Assembly (NCBI GenBank): GCA_047921075.1
Contig: JBLRWS010000010.1
Location: forward strand, 1-47,459
Direction of reading: 5' to 3'
DNA: 47,459 nt
DNA from: JBLRWS01 sp047921075
GTDB lineage: Bacteria; Bacteroidota; Rhodothermia; Balneolales; Balneolaceae
Below the pieces are notes generated by a model. The model was given only the letters and a program-made list of their open reading frames with translations, ran no database searches and was not told where the DNA came from. Every line of letters begins with the position of its first letter. Within the stretch, counting starts at the first letter, position 1. The position numbers and the translations under genes are program-made. Below, in pieces: positions 1 to 8,842 of the stretch.

Positions 1-298
1 ATTTCCAACTATGTGTATACTTGTCAAAGTCAGGAATACCAACTCTAGCTTGAAATGCATGATGATGCCAAGGATAGTCAGAAAATGTATGACCGAAGGT
101 AAATATCTGTGGATCATGCAATGTCAAAAGTTTTTTAAAAATTGCAGTTTTTCCTGCCCCTTTTCTTCCTACTATTAAAAAACTTTTATGATCTAATATT
201 TGATCAAATGCTTGGTGATCTTCAAAACTTTTATAAAGTAATGAGTCATTATCCGCATCAATAGCTCCAAAATTTTCTGCTTCATTTAGTTCTTTCAT
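1..298 (-). CDS. Sll1717-family P-loop ATPase, N-terminal part (truncated by window edge)
   Basis: Reading the minus strand from the ATG at 298 gives about 99 residues with no stop to the window edge, so the C-terminus lies outside. Near residue 46 there is a Walker A motif, GRKGAGKTA, preceded by a short hydrophobic strand (SFLIV). Further on is the stretch FSDYPWHHHAFQ and then YTHSWK. From memory of the family, this combination (FEDH near the N-terminus, the P-loop, a DYPWHHH block and HSWK) is typical of proteins annotated 'P-loop ATPase, Sll1717 family', whose function is not established and which often sit in variable genomic regions. Base composition is clearly more AT-rich than the rest of the window, which suggests transfer. 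The start is chosen because no in-frame codon upstream continues the family-like sequence. The nucleotide-binding assignment is firm; the family name is less so. Confidence 0.7.
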   Translation of the reverse strand, partial: MKELNEAENFGAIDADNDSLLYKSFEDHQAFDQILDHKSFLIVGRKGAGKTAIFKKLLTLHDPQIFTFGHTFSDYPWHHHAFQARVGIPDFDKYTHSWK

Positions 299-745
299 AT
301 TAACATTGAATATTGAGATTTAAGAGGCCTTAACACCCAATTCCACGCCCCCCACCTCTGGAATCTGTCGTATTATATTTCAAATCATCGTAAAAGCCAA
401 AGCAGCCTTTTTTTTTTAATGTTTTCGGTCGTTGTGGAGGGAGCGAAATGTCCCATAAATCATAAAAAGAGACTCCCGGAGTCGGCGAGAAAGGCGGAAA
501 TACAGCACGCCTACGGAGGCCCTTCGGGCTTGGGTTGTCATGCAGAATCGTTATAGAGAGAACGATCCGTAGCATTTCAATCAGAAAAAAAATTGTATTC
601 TGTACGAACGATAAACCTGCCATTGGGAAGGCACTCTCACCACTGTTCATATGTGGAGCCGGGTTGCTCCGCCCAATCAACCGTTTCTATTCGCAGCTGC
701 AACGCGCCGGTTGCATCAGATCGTCATTATCGCATTCTTATACTC
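299..745. other. Non-coding, hairpin-rich, repeat-like segment
   Basis: This 447-base stretch separates the AT-rich ATPase gene from the GC-richer chromosome. I see no convincing gene. It holds several short inverted repeats: GACTCC/GGAGTC at about 472-484, a hairpin around GGCCCTTCGGGCTT at about 518-532, and ATCGTT/AACGAT at about 547-566. There is also a run of T residues near 410. An open frame on the minus strand (330-680) has low-complexity ends and no recognisable domain, so I treat it as chance coding. The texture (many stem-loops, a mix of AT and GC blocks) resembles a dispersed intergenic repeat or the remnant of a mobile element, but a single window cannot show that it is repeated. 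Confidence 0.4.
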
Positions 746-1261
746 ATGTGGTATAAAAACATTCGTTTTCAAAATCTGCTGATTTTTACGCTTTCGGCCA
801 TCGGTATTCTGGGATCGGTGTATCTGTTTAAAGTATCGCTGGAGATCCATCCCGATGAACGGATTCTGATGGAGTCGGCCGTTTTTTCGGAACTGGTCGG
901 ATACATCACCCGCCATCCCGAGTCGGATGCCGAGGTCATTTTTCTGGGACGGGCCGGATCGGATCCCCCACCGGCAATCATGGAACGTTTCGAGAACCGG
1001 ACACCCGCAGTAATGCCGGCCTCTTCAGCCGAGGTTACCTTTGGGTTTACGGCACCGGTTGTAGACCGCACCGAGCGTACCCGGCGGGGCATTCAGGTGA
1101 ATCTGGACGCTCCAAAGAAAGAGTCGGGCGGGTTGGTCACCGTGCGTGCCACATTGTATCAAAACCGTCTTATATCGGCCACTTACACCTACACACTGGT
1201 AAAACGAGCGGGTGCATACCATGTGCTCTCTCTGCATCGATCGGAGCCGCTGTTTCAGTAG
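746..1261 (+). CDS. Membrane-anchored hypothetical protein
   Basis: A 171-residue protein that I do not recognise. The first residues (MWYKNIRFQN) are basic and are followed by one hydrophobic segment at about residues 11-29, so it is probably anchored in the inner membrane with the rest in the periplasm, or exported. The remainder is a soluble alpha/beta-looking domain with no cysteines or obvious catalytic motif, ending in a strand-rich part (TYTYTLVKRAGAYHVLSL) of the kind seen in small NTF2-like or lipocalin-like folds; that resemblance is weak. The open frame runs upstream to 593, but the ATG at 746 is the natural start because the sequence before it is low quality and the membrane segment follows directly. 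It is convergent with sprA, with 81 bases between the stop codons. Codon use matches the chromosome rather than the left edge. Confidence 0.6.
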   Translation: MWYKNIRFQNLLIFTLSAIGILGSVYLFKVSLEIHPDERILMESAVFSELVGYITRHPESDAEVIFLGRAGSDPPPAIMERFENRTPAVMPASSAEVTFGFTAPVVDRTERTRRGIQVNLDAPKKESGGLVTVRATLYQNRLISATYTYTLVKRAGAYHVLSLHRSEPLFQ

Positions 1262-1342
1262 TCCCGTCGGCGGACGCCCCTTTTTTCCGCTGTATCGGCA
1301 ACTCGCAAGTAGATAGGATCACGCCTTCAGCTTTATACTTCC

Positions 1343-4300
1343 CTAACTCGATCGGATATTGATCCGGATATTAAACCGAATATCGTGGGTAGAGCGCCGG
1401 AACGTACGGGTCGATTTGGGATCAATCTGGCTGTAGGTGTAGTCAAAATTGGCCTGCACCGTGCTCGAAAACCGATACCCGACCACAAATGAGGTGTTCA
1501 GCCTCGACTGGCCCGACACCCGCGGCTCGTTGATGTTAAATAGCGAGGGATCGCGCACAATCTGTCCGGCATCGGTGCTCAGGGCATTGGACAGATCACC
1601 ATCCAGCAGGAACCGCTCCTCCCTGTCATCAATAATATTGCCACTGATCGAAATATCGAGGTTGTTATTGAGCCGGCCAACGAACGGCATGTTAAAGTTG
1701 CGGATGGTGTAGGCGATGGAGAAGGTGAAGCCGTTGCTGGTGCGCTCGGTTACCTGCACATTGGAGAGCGAAAGGCTGGTTACCTGGCTCGATTCATAGC
1801 CGATCTGTGTGCGCAGGTTGTTCTCCCAGGTCACGTTCAGCTGCACCAGCGGGCTGAAGCGCTGCTCGATGTTGAGGGTGTTGGGCTCGAACTCGGGACG
1901 CACATCCTGCAGCGTAAACACCCCGAGGTTGCGCGTTACCTCCGCACCGGGATTGTTGTTCAGGCTCCATCCCATCCGGTAGCGGCCGGTGTAGGCGTGG
2001 GTAATGGTGGCACGCTGCATCAAATCGCCTATAAACGGGAAGAAACGCTCCACGCCCGTCCAGTTCACCCGCCAGTTGGGCATCGGTATGGGGGTAAAGT
2101 TCCGGCTGCCGATGGAGGAGGATCCGCCGATGTAATTTTTGCGAAAATCTTCCTGCAGGGTGATGCGGTTCAGTACCATGCGTCCGCCGCCAAGCTCGCT
2201 GTTGATGATGTTCTCGTTGGCGGCCATCGCGTCGAATGCAGCCTGCAGTTGTTTCTCGAAAAATCCGCGATAACTCCCGCCAAATGCCCAAACGCTGGTA
2301 GCAATATTCCCGGAACCCGACTCTACACTCGACAGTTCGTCGTTCGTATCAAGGGTAATGGACTCGGTTTTACGTTCATCCCACTGCATACGCCAGGTAA
2401 GATCTACGGTAAAGTTGCGGAACGGATTGAACCGGCTGTTTACGTTCACATCGTCTGTAAAGGTGTTGTTTACCGGCAGTTGAAGATTCGTCTGTCCGTC
2501 GCGGTTACTGATTAGCTGATCGAACGGAACGCGCTCCTCGAGGCCCAGACGGTAGCCGATGCCCGGCGTGAACGAGCTGCCGCCAAACATATCAAAAAAC
2601 TGCGGACTCCCGTCGAACCCGGCCTGCGATCCGGTCTGGGAGTTGTTGTAATTGATCTCGATCGACTGCAGGCTCAGGGGTGCCAGCAACAGTTTGCGCC
2701 CGAAATAGAGAGCCTGCTCGCCGAGCCCGATCGGCTCCAGTTCGTCCCGGTCGCGGCGGTTGCGCCGCTGTTCCCGTTCGCGCCGCGCCTGGTTGTTATC
2801 GCTGAGCAGGCTTTGATAGGTGGAGGAGCGCCCGATCAGCTCATTCATGTTCAGCCGCAGGGTATGATCGAGCCGAAAGGTATTGGAGACCCGGGCACCG
2901 AGGTCCGATCCCCGAGGGGAGTTTTCCCATCGGAAGCCGCCGCTGTAGCGCGCCGTGTAGTTCATCCAACTGATGATGCGGATCTGGTTGAACCGCGGCT
3001 GCCAGCTCGCGGTGTAATCTTCGGAGTAATTACTGCGCCGTGCCGAGAGCGTATCTGTAATCAAATCGCGAAAGACACTTAATGATGGAATCGGCTCGAA
3101 CGCGTCGCTGTCAACGCCCGGAAGGTTGGCATCCCGAATGGCCGCCTGGCTCAAGTCGAACACTGTGCGGGATTGAAACGTGGTTGAAATCGACCGCGTC
3201 AGGTTATAGCCCAGCCCAAAGGTGGTATTGTAATTAAAGTTATGAGTCTGCTGCAGCGGGAACTCGGTCTCCCCTTCTGTAATCTGCCGCCGCTTGCGCT
3301 CGTCATACGTTCGCGTGGTAGCCACCGTCCCGTTGATGTTGGTTGGCATATAGCCCAGCTGCAGCCCCGAGGCGGCACCCAACAACGGCACGCCGCTTAA
3401 GAAACGCAGCGGGCGCACAAAGCTCACATTGCGGAAGGTGTGGCGATAGCGTGCCGAGGCGTTAAACTGCCAGTTGTTCTGGAACAGCTGCTGGGGATTG
3501 CGCCCCGAACCGGTACTGAAATTGTAATTGAGCGTGGTATTATCCACGGTATATCGAACGAGCGGATGCTGGGAGTTGCGCTTGGACAAGTTGGATAAGT
3601 TCAGGCTGAAACTTTCGGAAAACGTCTCCATTTCCCGAACACGCATATCAATAAACTGTTCCTGCTCCTGCTCGGTCAGGTCGGGGTTGTTTCGCACGGC
3701 CTGCCGGAAGTCGGTCAGCCGCACATCCCCCTGATTAGGCAGGAACTTGGGCGTAGAAAGCGACTGCCGTACCGAAAGGCTGAGCGGGATATTCCATCCG
3801 TACCGTTCCGGTAAAAAGCGGTGCAGGTTGATGGAGGAGCTCACATCGTAGGAGGTTACGTTGTCGGTGCGGCGCTGGCCAAGGCGCGAATCGAGCGAGC
3901 CGAAACCTTGTGTCTGCCGCGACACGTTCCCATTAACAGTGGCAAAATCGGCCAGGCGCAGTGTCGATTTAGCGTTGGCGGCCCAACCCCGCTCGTTGTC
4001 AAATCCCGACACCCGCAGCTCGTTCAGCCAGAATTGCGCGTTCAGCAGCGGAACGCCCGCGCCACCGGGGTTGGCGGGATCAAACGGGTTGCGGATTCCC
4101 ATCCCCACTTCCGTTACCCGGCCCAGCGAGGGATTCCCTAACACGGCAATCACCGCACCGGGAGCCGCATCTTCCAGCAGGCCCGATCGTTCAAAAATCT
4201 GGTTCACATCCGCCCCGTCCTGATCGCGCAGCTGCTTCAACTGGTTAAAGGCGGAGAGGATGATATTCATGCTGTTTTCGTCATAAAGCCAGATTTGCGT

Positions 4301-7300
4301 GGCTTCTTCTTCCAGCTGTGCCCGGTTGGAAGGATCAAACGCCTGAAACGGAAACGCGGGATCCGAAGGTGTAACCGGCTGTCTGTACTCATAGTAGTTG
4401 TTCTCGAGGTCATTCCCGAAACGCATCACCAGTTCGGCATCGCCACGCTGGTTATACCCCTCGCCGTGTACAAACATCCGCATGTTCGAGAAATCCAGCA
4501 GGTTCAGTCCGCCGGGAAACACCCGTTTGATTAGCTGAATGGATTGCGGGCCGAGATTTTCGGCCTCGAGTACAATCGACTGCTCGTTTTGCAGCGTCTG
4601 TATCTGCTGGCTTCGGTTCTGTGCACGAATAGCGCCGGCGGGTTGCCGATAAGGGAAGGGTCGGCGATTCGAATTCTCTTCAATGTTGATGGTACTCACA
4701 CGCAGCTCGGCGTTCGGATCACTCTCTTCGTTAATATTCTCATCTTTGCGCCACTGAGATCCGATAAATTCGAACGTGGCAAAACGCATGGTAAACGGCT
4801 GCTTGTACCCCGACATCCAGAAGCGTACATAGGTAATGTTCTGAAAGTCGTTGATGTCACCAAAACTGCGCTTGAATTCCGACAGAGGGATTCGGATCTG
4901 GTACCAACGATCCTGCTGTTGCGGGCTGCGATCCTCCTCACACCGCACACAATCGATGATAAACGTATCATCCGCACCAATTTGCAGGCGCGATTCATCA
5001 GCCGGATTCAACTGCACTTCATACTGAAAATAGGCGTTCGTAAGCGATACCGTGGAGGGGTTTACCAATCCTTCGGTGTCGGGACGGTTGGTAATGGCAC
5101 GCTTTTCGCCTTGTTCAACAGGGGTGTTGCCATCGGGGAAACCGAGCAGACGGTGAAACCGCTCGTGGAGCGGAAGGTCGCGCAGCTGCGATTCGGCATA
5201 GAAAAAGTAGTCGTCATTGGATGGATCGTCCAGAATGGCCTGAAACTCCTCGCTCTCTTCGCCATACGCTTCTCGCATCTCCTCAATAAAATCAGCAAAG
5301 ATCGTGCGTTCATTCAAACCGTTCACCCCTCCGGTGTTCGGCAACCCGTCGAGCCCCACATCCTCCAGGTCGCGATTTTCGTTCGAAAACTGTCCCTCCG
5401 GAGGTACCGGATTGGCCGGAATAGCCGATCTCGGATTGTCGAATTGATCCAGAATTAAATTATCGGGGTTTAGCGCCAGGCCATCTTCCGAGTTCAATTT
5501 CGCGTTGGGAATCACATCTTCCGACACCAGACCGATATCGATAAAGATGGTTCCATCGTAATCGTCAATAGCAGCGGCATCGGGAAATTCACCACCCGGC
5601 AAAATAGGCTGCACCCAGAATTCGAGAAACTCGATGTTGTTCTGGGTAAAATCTTCCTGCCCCGATGGAATCACCGCCGTCATCCCGCCCCAGGTGCGTT
5701 CGGGTGTCTCTTCCAGCAGCGTTCGCAGCTCAGAATTGTAGTTATACTGCCCGCGCTTTTGCGGCGCGTAGTGAATATCGAGTGTGTTGATGAAATCTTC
5801 CTGTGCCGTTCGTACTTCCCGTGCCGGAAACACATCGGTAATGCGAACAGGAAGCGATTCGGGGGTAAACTGCACCCCTCCCAAAATGGAATTGATATTT
5901 CGCGGAATGGTGTACATCGAAAATTTGGAGCGCAAATCGGAGCGCTGTATCCGCGAATCGAGCGACGATAGCGGCTGGCCGGGGAAATCATCTTCTTCAA
6001 AGAAAGGTGCATCGGCGTCAAAGCCGGGCACGGCAGCCGGTGCCGCAGCAATGTTCCAGCGGGTGGCATTCAGCAGGCTCAGTTTGATGTTCGACCCTTC
6101 AAAATCATCAATAAACGAGAGTCCCTCCTCCTCATCGGGGAAGAGCTCGTTGTTTCGGATGGCCCGTTTCACCGCCTGTGTTTCGGCCACGCCGGGCCGA
6201 AGCTGAGCAAACTCTCCGCTGATGGAAAATTCGGAGGGCGCGCGGGTCTGCAGCAGCGGAAAAGCGTCGAGCGCACGGGTGATGAAGGGGGTATCAAATC
6301 GCGCGTTGCCATCCAATCCGATCACCGTATTACTGATCGGTTCGTCGCCGATACGGATCTTGTCATCCAGCGGGCGCTCATTAAACCGGAACCAGGTGGC
6401 CCCCAGGCGGATATCGCGGCTAAATTCGTACTCGGCGCGGATTCCGGTAAAGGTTTTCTGTTCGATGGAGGTAAACGACTGGTTTTCGAACTCGATGGTG
6501 ATATCCTGGCCGGGCGCCGTGTAGCGGTCGTTCAAAATGGTAATACTGCCAAAGGAGTAATCCACCTGATAATCGACATTCTCCTGCAGGGTGATGCCGT
6601 TGGCCCGCACGGTTACCGAACCCTCCACCAGCGCAAAACCGAGACTGTAATTTTCCTGCGCCCCGCCGCGCGAGGTACCATCAAACCGATAGAACCCGTT
6701 GGTGGCAATTTGTGCCGCATTGCGCTGCCGCTCGGTATAGAGCTGATCGTACGCCAGCCGGTCTACCTCTTCATCACTCAGTGGCGAATCGGCCAGAAGT
6801 TCCCGGATGCGGGCGGCAAACGGCTCCAGGAATGGAAAAATAATTTTTCCCTCCTGCGCATTAAGCGTACCGGTACCAAAATCGATCTGGTTGTCGGGAT
6901 TCAGCGCACCTTGCGAGTCCACACGGTCCAGCCCGAGATCCTGTAATAGCGTTGTAGAGCGGCCGGGCAGCCGGTTCTGGCTGATGTTGCCCTCGGTAAA
7001 GTTCAGGTCAATCTCCAGATTGTCACGGGTGATGTTGCTGGAACCGAGCGAGTAGATATTGCGCATGGTAAGCGGAAAGAGCTTGTTTTCGGTAGATACG
7101 TTCCGCGGGCGAAGCATCTTCAGATAAATACGCTCCCCCCCACCGGGATTGATCTCTCCCACATTCACAATTTCACCACCTGCATTCCGATAGTTAAACG
7201 CCACAGCCAGCACCTCTCGCGAGCTAAGCGCTCGGCGCAGCGAAATATAGCCCGATACCTGATTCACGGTGTAGTCGCGTCCCTCTTCAAGAAGGGTAAA

Positions 7301-8605
7301 GTAGCCCTCTTCGAAGTTTCGGGGATCATCTACTCCCAAATCTTCCGGAGCCACTCCCACCTGGGGATCCCGAAACTGGTCCAACAGCTCATCGGGAAAC
7401 AGATCAAACCGGTTGTCTGGTGGCAAAAACAACCCTTCTTCCGTCTCGCGGGTACCGATATCGGCCAGTGCCACGGCCAGACGGGCACCTTCATCCGATT
7501 GTACCCGCTCGCGTAGCACCCACACCTCCACATCGGCAATCTGCAGGGTTTGAATGGCTTGCTGCGGATTGGATAAACTGGTTTCGAACTGCTGACGGGT
7601 GAAAAAATCGAGCAGAAAATGGCGGTCGTCTTCGTAGTCGGCCGGACGAATTCGGATCTGCTGCTCCTGCGAGCCGCCCCGTATCGTCTCCACGTTGCTT
7701 TCGCCATCCTGCTGGGAAATGACCGAGGTAAGGCGCAGTGGCCCGAATTCGGCCACCGACTTGATCCCAAACAACGCCCCGCTCCCGCGAATGAGCGAGT
7801 TGCCGGTGTTCATCGTCACATTCCCCATCTCGATCCGCTTGATGATCTCATCATCATACCCTTCATAGACAATGCTGAGGCGGTTCTGATAGTCGAACTG
7901 GCGCTCGGTGTCCCAGTCGGTCTGGATGGTAAGCTTGTCGCCAATGGTTCCCTGAATGTTCAGTTGCAGGCTCTGATCGAAGGTAGGGTCAACCCTGGTT
8001 CGTTGATCCTCGGGCAGGTTCACGTCGTCCGACCGTTGAACAGAGGCACCCACATTCATGCTGGCCACACCGTTCACCCGCAAATTCACCTCCGGCTTAC
8101 CAAAAATGGTGGTAAATGCCGAACTCTCGCCGGCCGGAATGGCCACACTAAAATCGAGTAATCCGCGCCGGCGATCCTCGCGTTGGCGCGCCTCGAGCAC
8201 CAGCTGGCGCCAGTTATTTTGTACGGAGTTTTTGCGGCTGGCTGCGGCAAATTGCTCGAACGTATAAAAAGAGGGTGCCCCCGAGGGGTAGTTCAGAATG
8301 GTTTTCTGGATAAAGAAATCGTTCTCATCGGTCTGTTCGATGCGAACCTGTTCGGCTGGCAGGGAGATGAAATAGAGCGGCGGAACCGGCCGAAGTGCCG
8401 GCGGGGAGACCACCGTGCCTCGCGGCGTACGAAACCCGGGCGGAAGCGGCTCTCGCAGCGTGTCCTGCTCCGCTTCGGTTACGGTCTGTTCGGCCGCCTG
8501 TTGAGAGAGCGCAGTATCTGCAAACCACACCCATAGCAGGACGGTACCGAGTAAAGCTTTATGAATACGACAATTTCTTAGCACAGGATATGAACAACCG
8601 GACAC
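1343..8605 (-). CDS. sprA: Type IX secretion translocon / cell surface protein SprA
   Basis: A 2420-residue secreted outer membrane protein. A signal peptide (hydrophobic core LLGTVLLWVWFADTALS) ends near residue 34. From about residue 105 the sequence follows the SprA/Sov family: a LNYPSGAP...FEQF...W block, a section with KLTIQTDWDTERQFDYQN and EDEIIKRIE-type strings (here YDDEIIKRIEMGNV, near residue 250), then very long beta-rich repeats and a beta-strand C-terminus ending in RFNIRINIRSS. The length is in the usual range for SprA. In Bacteroidota this family forms the giant beta-barrel through which type IX cargo crosses the outer membrane; that role is known for the family and inferred here. 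The start codon is GTG at 8605; a second in-frame GTG at 8584 would also leave a good signal peptide. No other secretion genes are in the window. Confidence 0.93.
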   Translation of the reverse strand: MSGCSYPVLRNCRIHKALLGTVLLWVWFADTALSQQAAEQTVTEAEQDTLREPLPPGFRTPRGTVVSPPALRPVPPLYFISLPAEQVRIEQTDENDFFIQKTILNYPSGAPSFYTFEQFAAASRKNSVQNNWRQLVLEARQREDRRRGLLDFSVAIPAGESSAFTTIFGKPEVNLRVNGVASMNVGASVQRSDDVNLPEDQRTRVDPTFDQSLQLNIQGTIGDKLTIQTDWDTERQFDYQNRLSIVYEGYDDEIIKRIEMGNVTMNTGNSLIRGSGALFGIKSVAEFGPLRLTSVISQQDGESNVETIRGGSQEQQIRIRPADYEDDRHFLLDFFTRQQFETSLSNPQQAIQTLQIADVEVWVLRERVQSDEGARLAVALADIGTRETEEGLFLPPDNRFDLFPDELLDQFRDPQVGVAPEDLGVDDPRNFEEGYFTLLEEGRDYTVNQVSGYISLRRALSSREVLAVAFNYRNAGGEIVNVGEINPGGGERIYLKMLRPRNVSTENKLFPLTMRNIYSLGSSNITRDNLEIDLNFTEGNISQNRLPGRSTTLLQDLGLDRVDSQGALNPDNQIDFGTGTLNAQEGKIIFPFLEPFAARIRELLADSPLSDEEVDRLAYDQLYTERQRNAAQIATNGFYRFDGTSRGGAQENYSLGFALVEGSVTVRANGITLQENVDYQVDYSFGSITILNDRYTAPGQDITIEFENQSFTSIEQKTFTGIRAEYEFSRDIRLGATWFRFNERPLDDKIRIGDEPISNTVIGLDGNARFDTPFITRALDAFPLLQTRAPSEFSISGEFAQLRPGVAETQAVKRAIRNNELFPDEEEGLSFIDDFEGSNIKLSLLNATRWNIAAAPAAVPGFDADAPFFEEDDFPGQPLSSLDSRIQRSDLRSKFSMYTIPRNINSILGGVQFTPESLPVRITDVFPAREVRTAQEDFINTLDIHYAPQKRGQYNYNSELRTLLEETPERTWGGMTAVIPSGQEDFTQNNIEFLEFWVQPILPGGEFPDAAAIDDYDGTIFIDIGLVSEDVIPNAKLNSEDGLALNPDNLILDQFDNPRSAIPANPVPPEGQFSNENRDLEDVGLDGLPNTGGVNGLNERTIFADFIEEMREAYGEESEEFQAILDDPSNDDYFFYAESQLRDLPLHERFHRLLGFPDGNTPVEQGEKRAITNRPDTEGLVNPSTVSLTNAYFQYEVQLNPADESRLQIGADDTFIIDCVRCEEDRSPQQQDRWYQIRIPLSEFKRSFGDINDFQNITYVRFWMSGYKQPFTMRFATFEFIGSQWRKDENINEESDPNAELRVSTINIEENSNRRPFPYRQPAGAIRAQNRSQQIQTLQNEQSIVLEAENLGPQSIQLIKRVFPGGLNLLDFSNMRMFVHGEGYNQRGDAELVMRFGNDLENNYYEYRQPVTPSDPAFPFQAFDPSNRAQLEEEATQIWLYDENSMNIILSAFNQLKQLRDQDGADVNQIFERSGLLEDAAPGAVIAVLGNPSLGRVTEVGMGIRNPFDPANPGGAGVPLLNAQFWLNELRVSGFDNERGWAANAKSTLRLADFATVNGNVSRQTQGFGSLDSRLGQRRTDNVTSYDVSSSINLHRFLPERYGWNIPLSLSVRQSLSTPKFLPNQGDVRLTDFRQAVRNNPDLTEQEQEQFIDMRVREMETFSESFSLNLSNLSKRNSQHPLVRYTVDNTTLNYNFSTGSGRNPQQLFQNNWQFNASARYRHTFRNVSFVRPLRFLSGVPLLGAASGLQLGYMPTNINGTVATTRTYDERKRRQITEGETEFPLQQTHNFNYNTTFGLGYNLTRSISTTFQSRTVFDLSQAAIRDANLPGVDSDAFEPIPSLSVFRDLITDTLSARRSNYSEDYTASWQPRFNQIRIISWMNYTARYSGGFRWENSPRGSDLGARVSNTFRLDHTLRLNMNELIGRSSTYQSLLSDNNQARREREQRRNRRDRDELEPIGLGEQALYFGRKLLLAPLSLQSIEINYNNSQTGSQAGFDGSPQFFDMFGGSSFTPGIGYRLGLEERVPFDQLISNRDGQTNLQLPVNNTFTDDVNVNSRFNPFRNFTVDLTWRMQWDERKTESITLDTNDELSSVESGSGNIATSVWAFGGSYRGFFEKQLQAAFDAMAANENIINSELGGGRMVLNRITLQEDFRKNYIGGSSSIGSRNFTPIPMPNWRVNWTGVERFFPFIGDLMQRATITHAYTGRYRMGWSLNNNPGAEVTRNLGVFTLQDVRPEFEPNTLNIEQRFSPLVQLNVTWENNLRTQIGYESSQVTSLSLSNVQVTERTSNGFTFSIAYTIRNFNMPFVGRLNNNLDISISGNIIDDREERFLLDGDLSNALSTDAGQIVRDPSLFNINEPRVSGQSRLNTSFVVGYRFSSTVQANFDYTYSQIDPKSTRTFRRSTHDIRFNIRINIRSS

Positions 8606-8842
8606 TCAGGGAAAGAAAACTGCTGTTTCCGATTCCAATGAATGCCACTTACCTTCGTTGTAATGATGGATTACTTCGTACGTCGTATCGTTTTGTCGAT
8701 AGGCAAATTCAGTCACATTAAAATTCGTAACGGAGTGAGATAATACTGTTTTCTGATCTATGTTGAAAGTATTCAAAACAGAAACTCTGGGTTTGCATAT
8801 GCCTATTTTCTCCCTAAGCCAAGGAGCCGTATCTTACCGACC
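8606..8842. promoter_or_regulatory. Divergent promoter region sprA / lptF
   Basis: A 237-base gap between two genes that point away from each other, so both promoters must lie here. A -7-like word TATCTTAC lies at 8830-8837, ending only five bases before the lptF ATG; if it is used, the lptF leader would be almost absent. I cannot place a clear -33 partner at the usual spacing. For sprA I see only weak candidates (TACTTTCA on the minus strand near 8768). Confidence 0.35.

Noticed and set aside
330..680. A 116-codon open frame on the minus strand
   Set aside because: Low-complexity composition, hairpins and no domain; treated as non-coding repeat-like DNA.
4544..5458. A 304-codon open frame antisense to sprA, and other long frames opposite it
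   Set aside because: They lie wholly inside a convincing 2420-residue gene, lack signal or domain patterns and reflect codon bias on the opposite strand.
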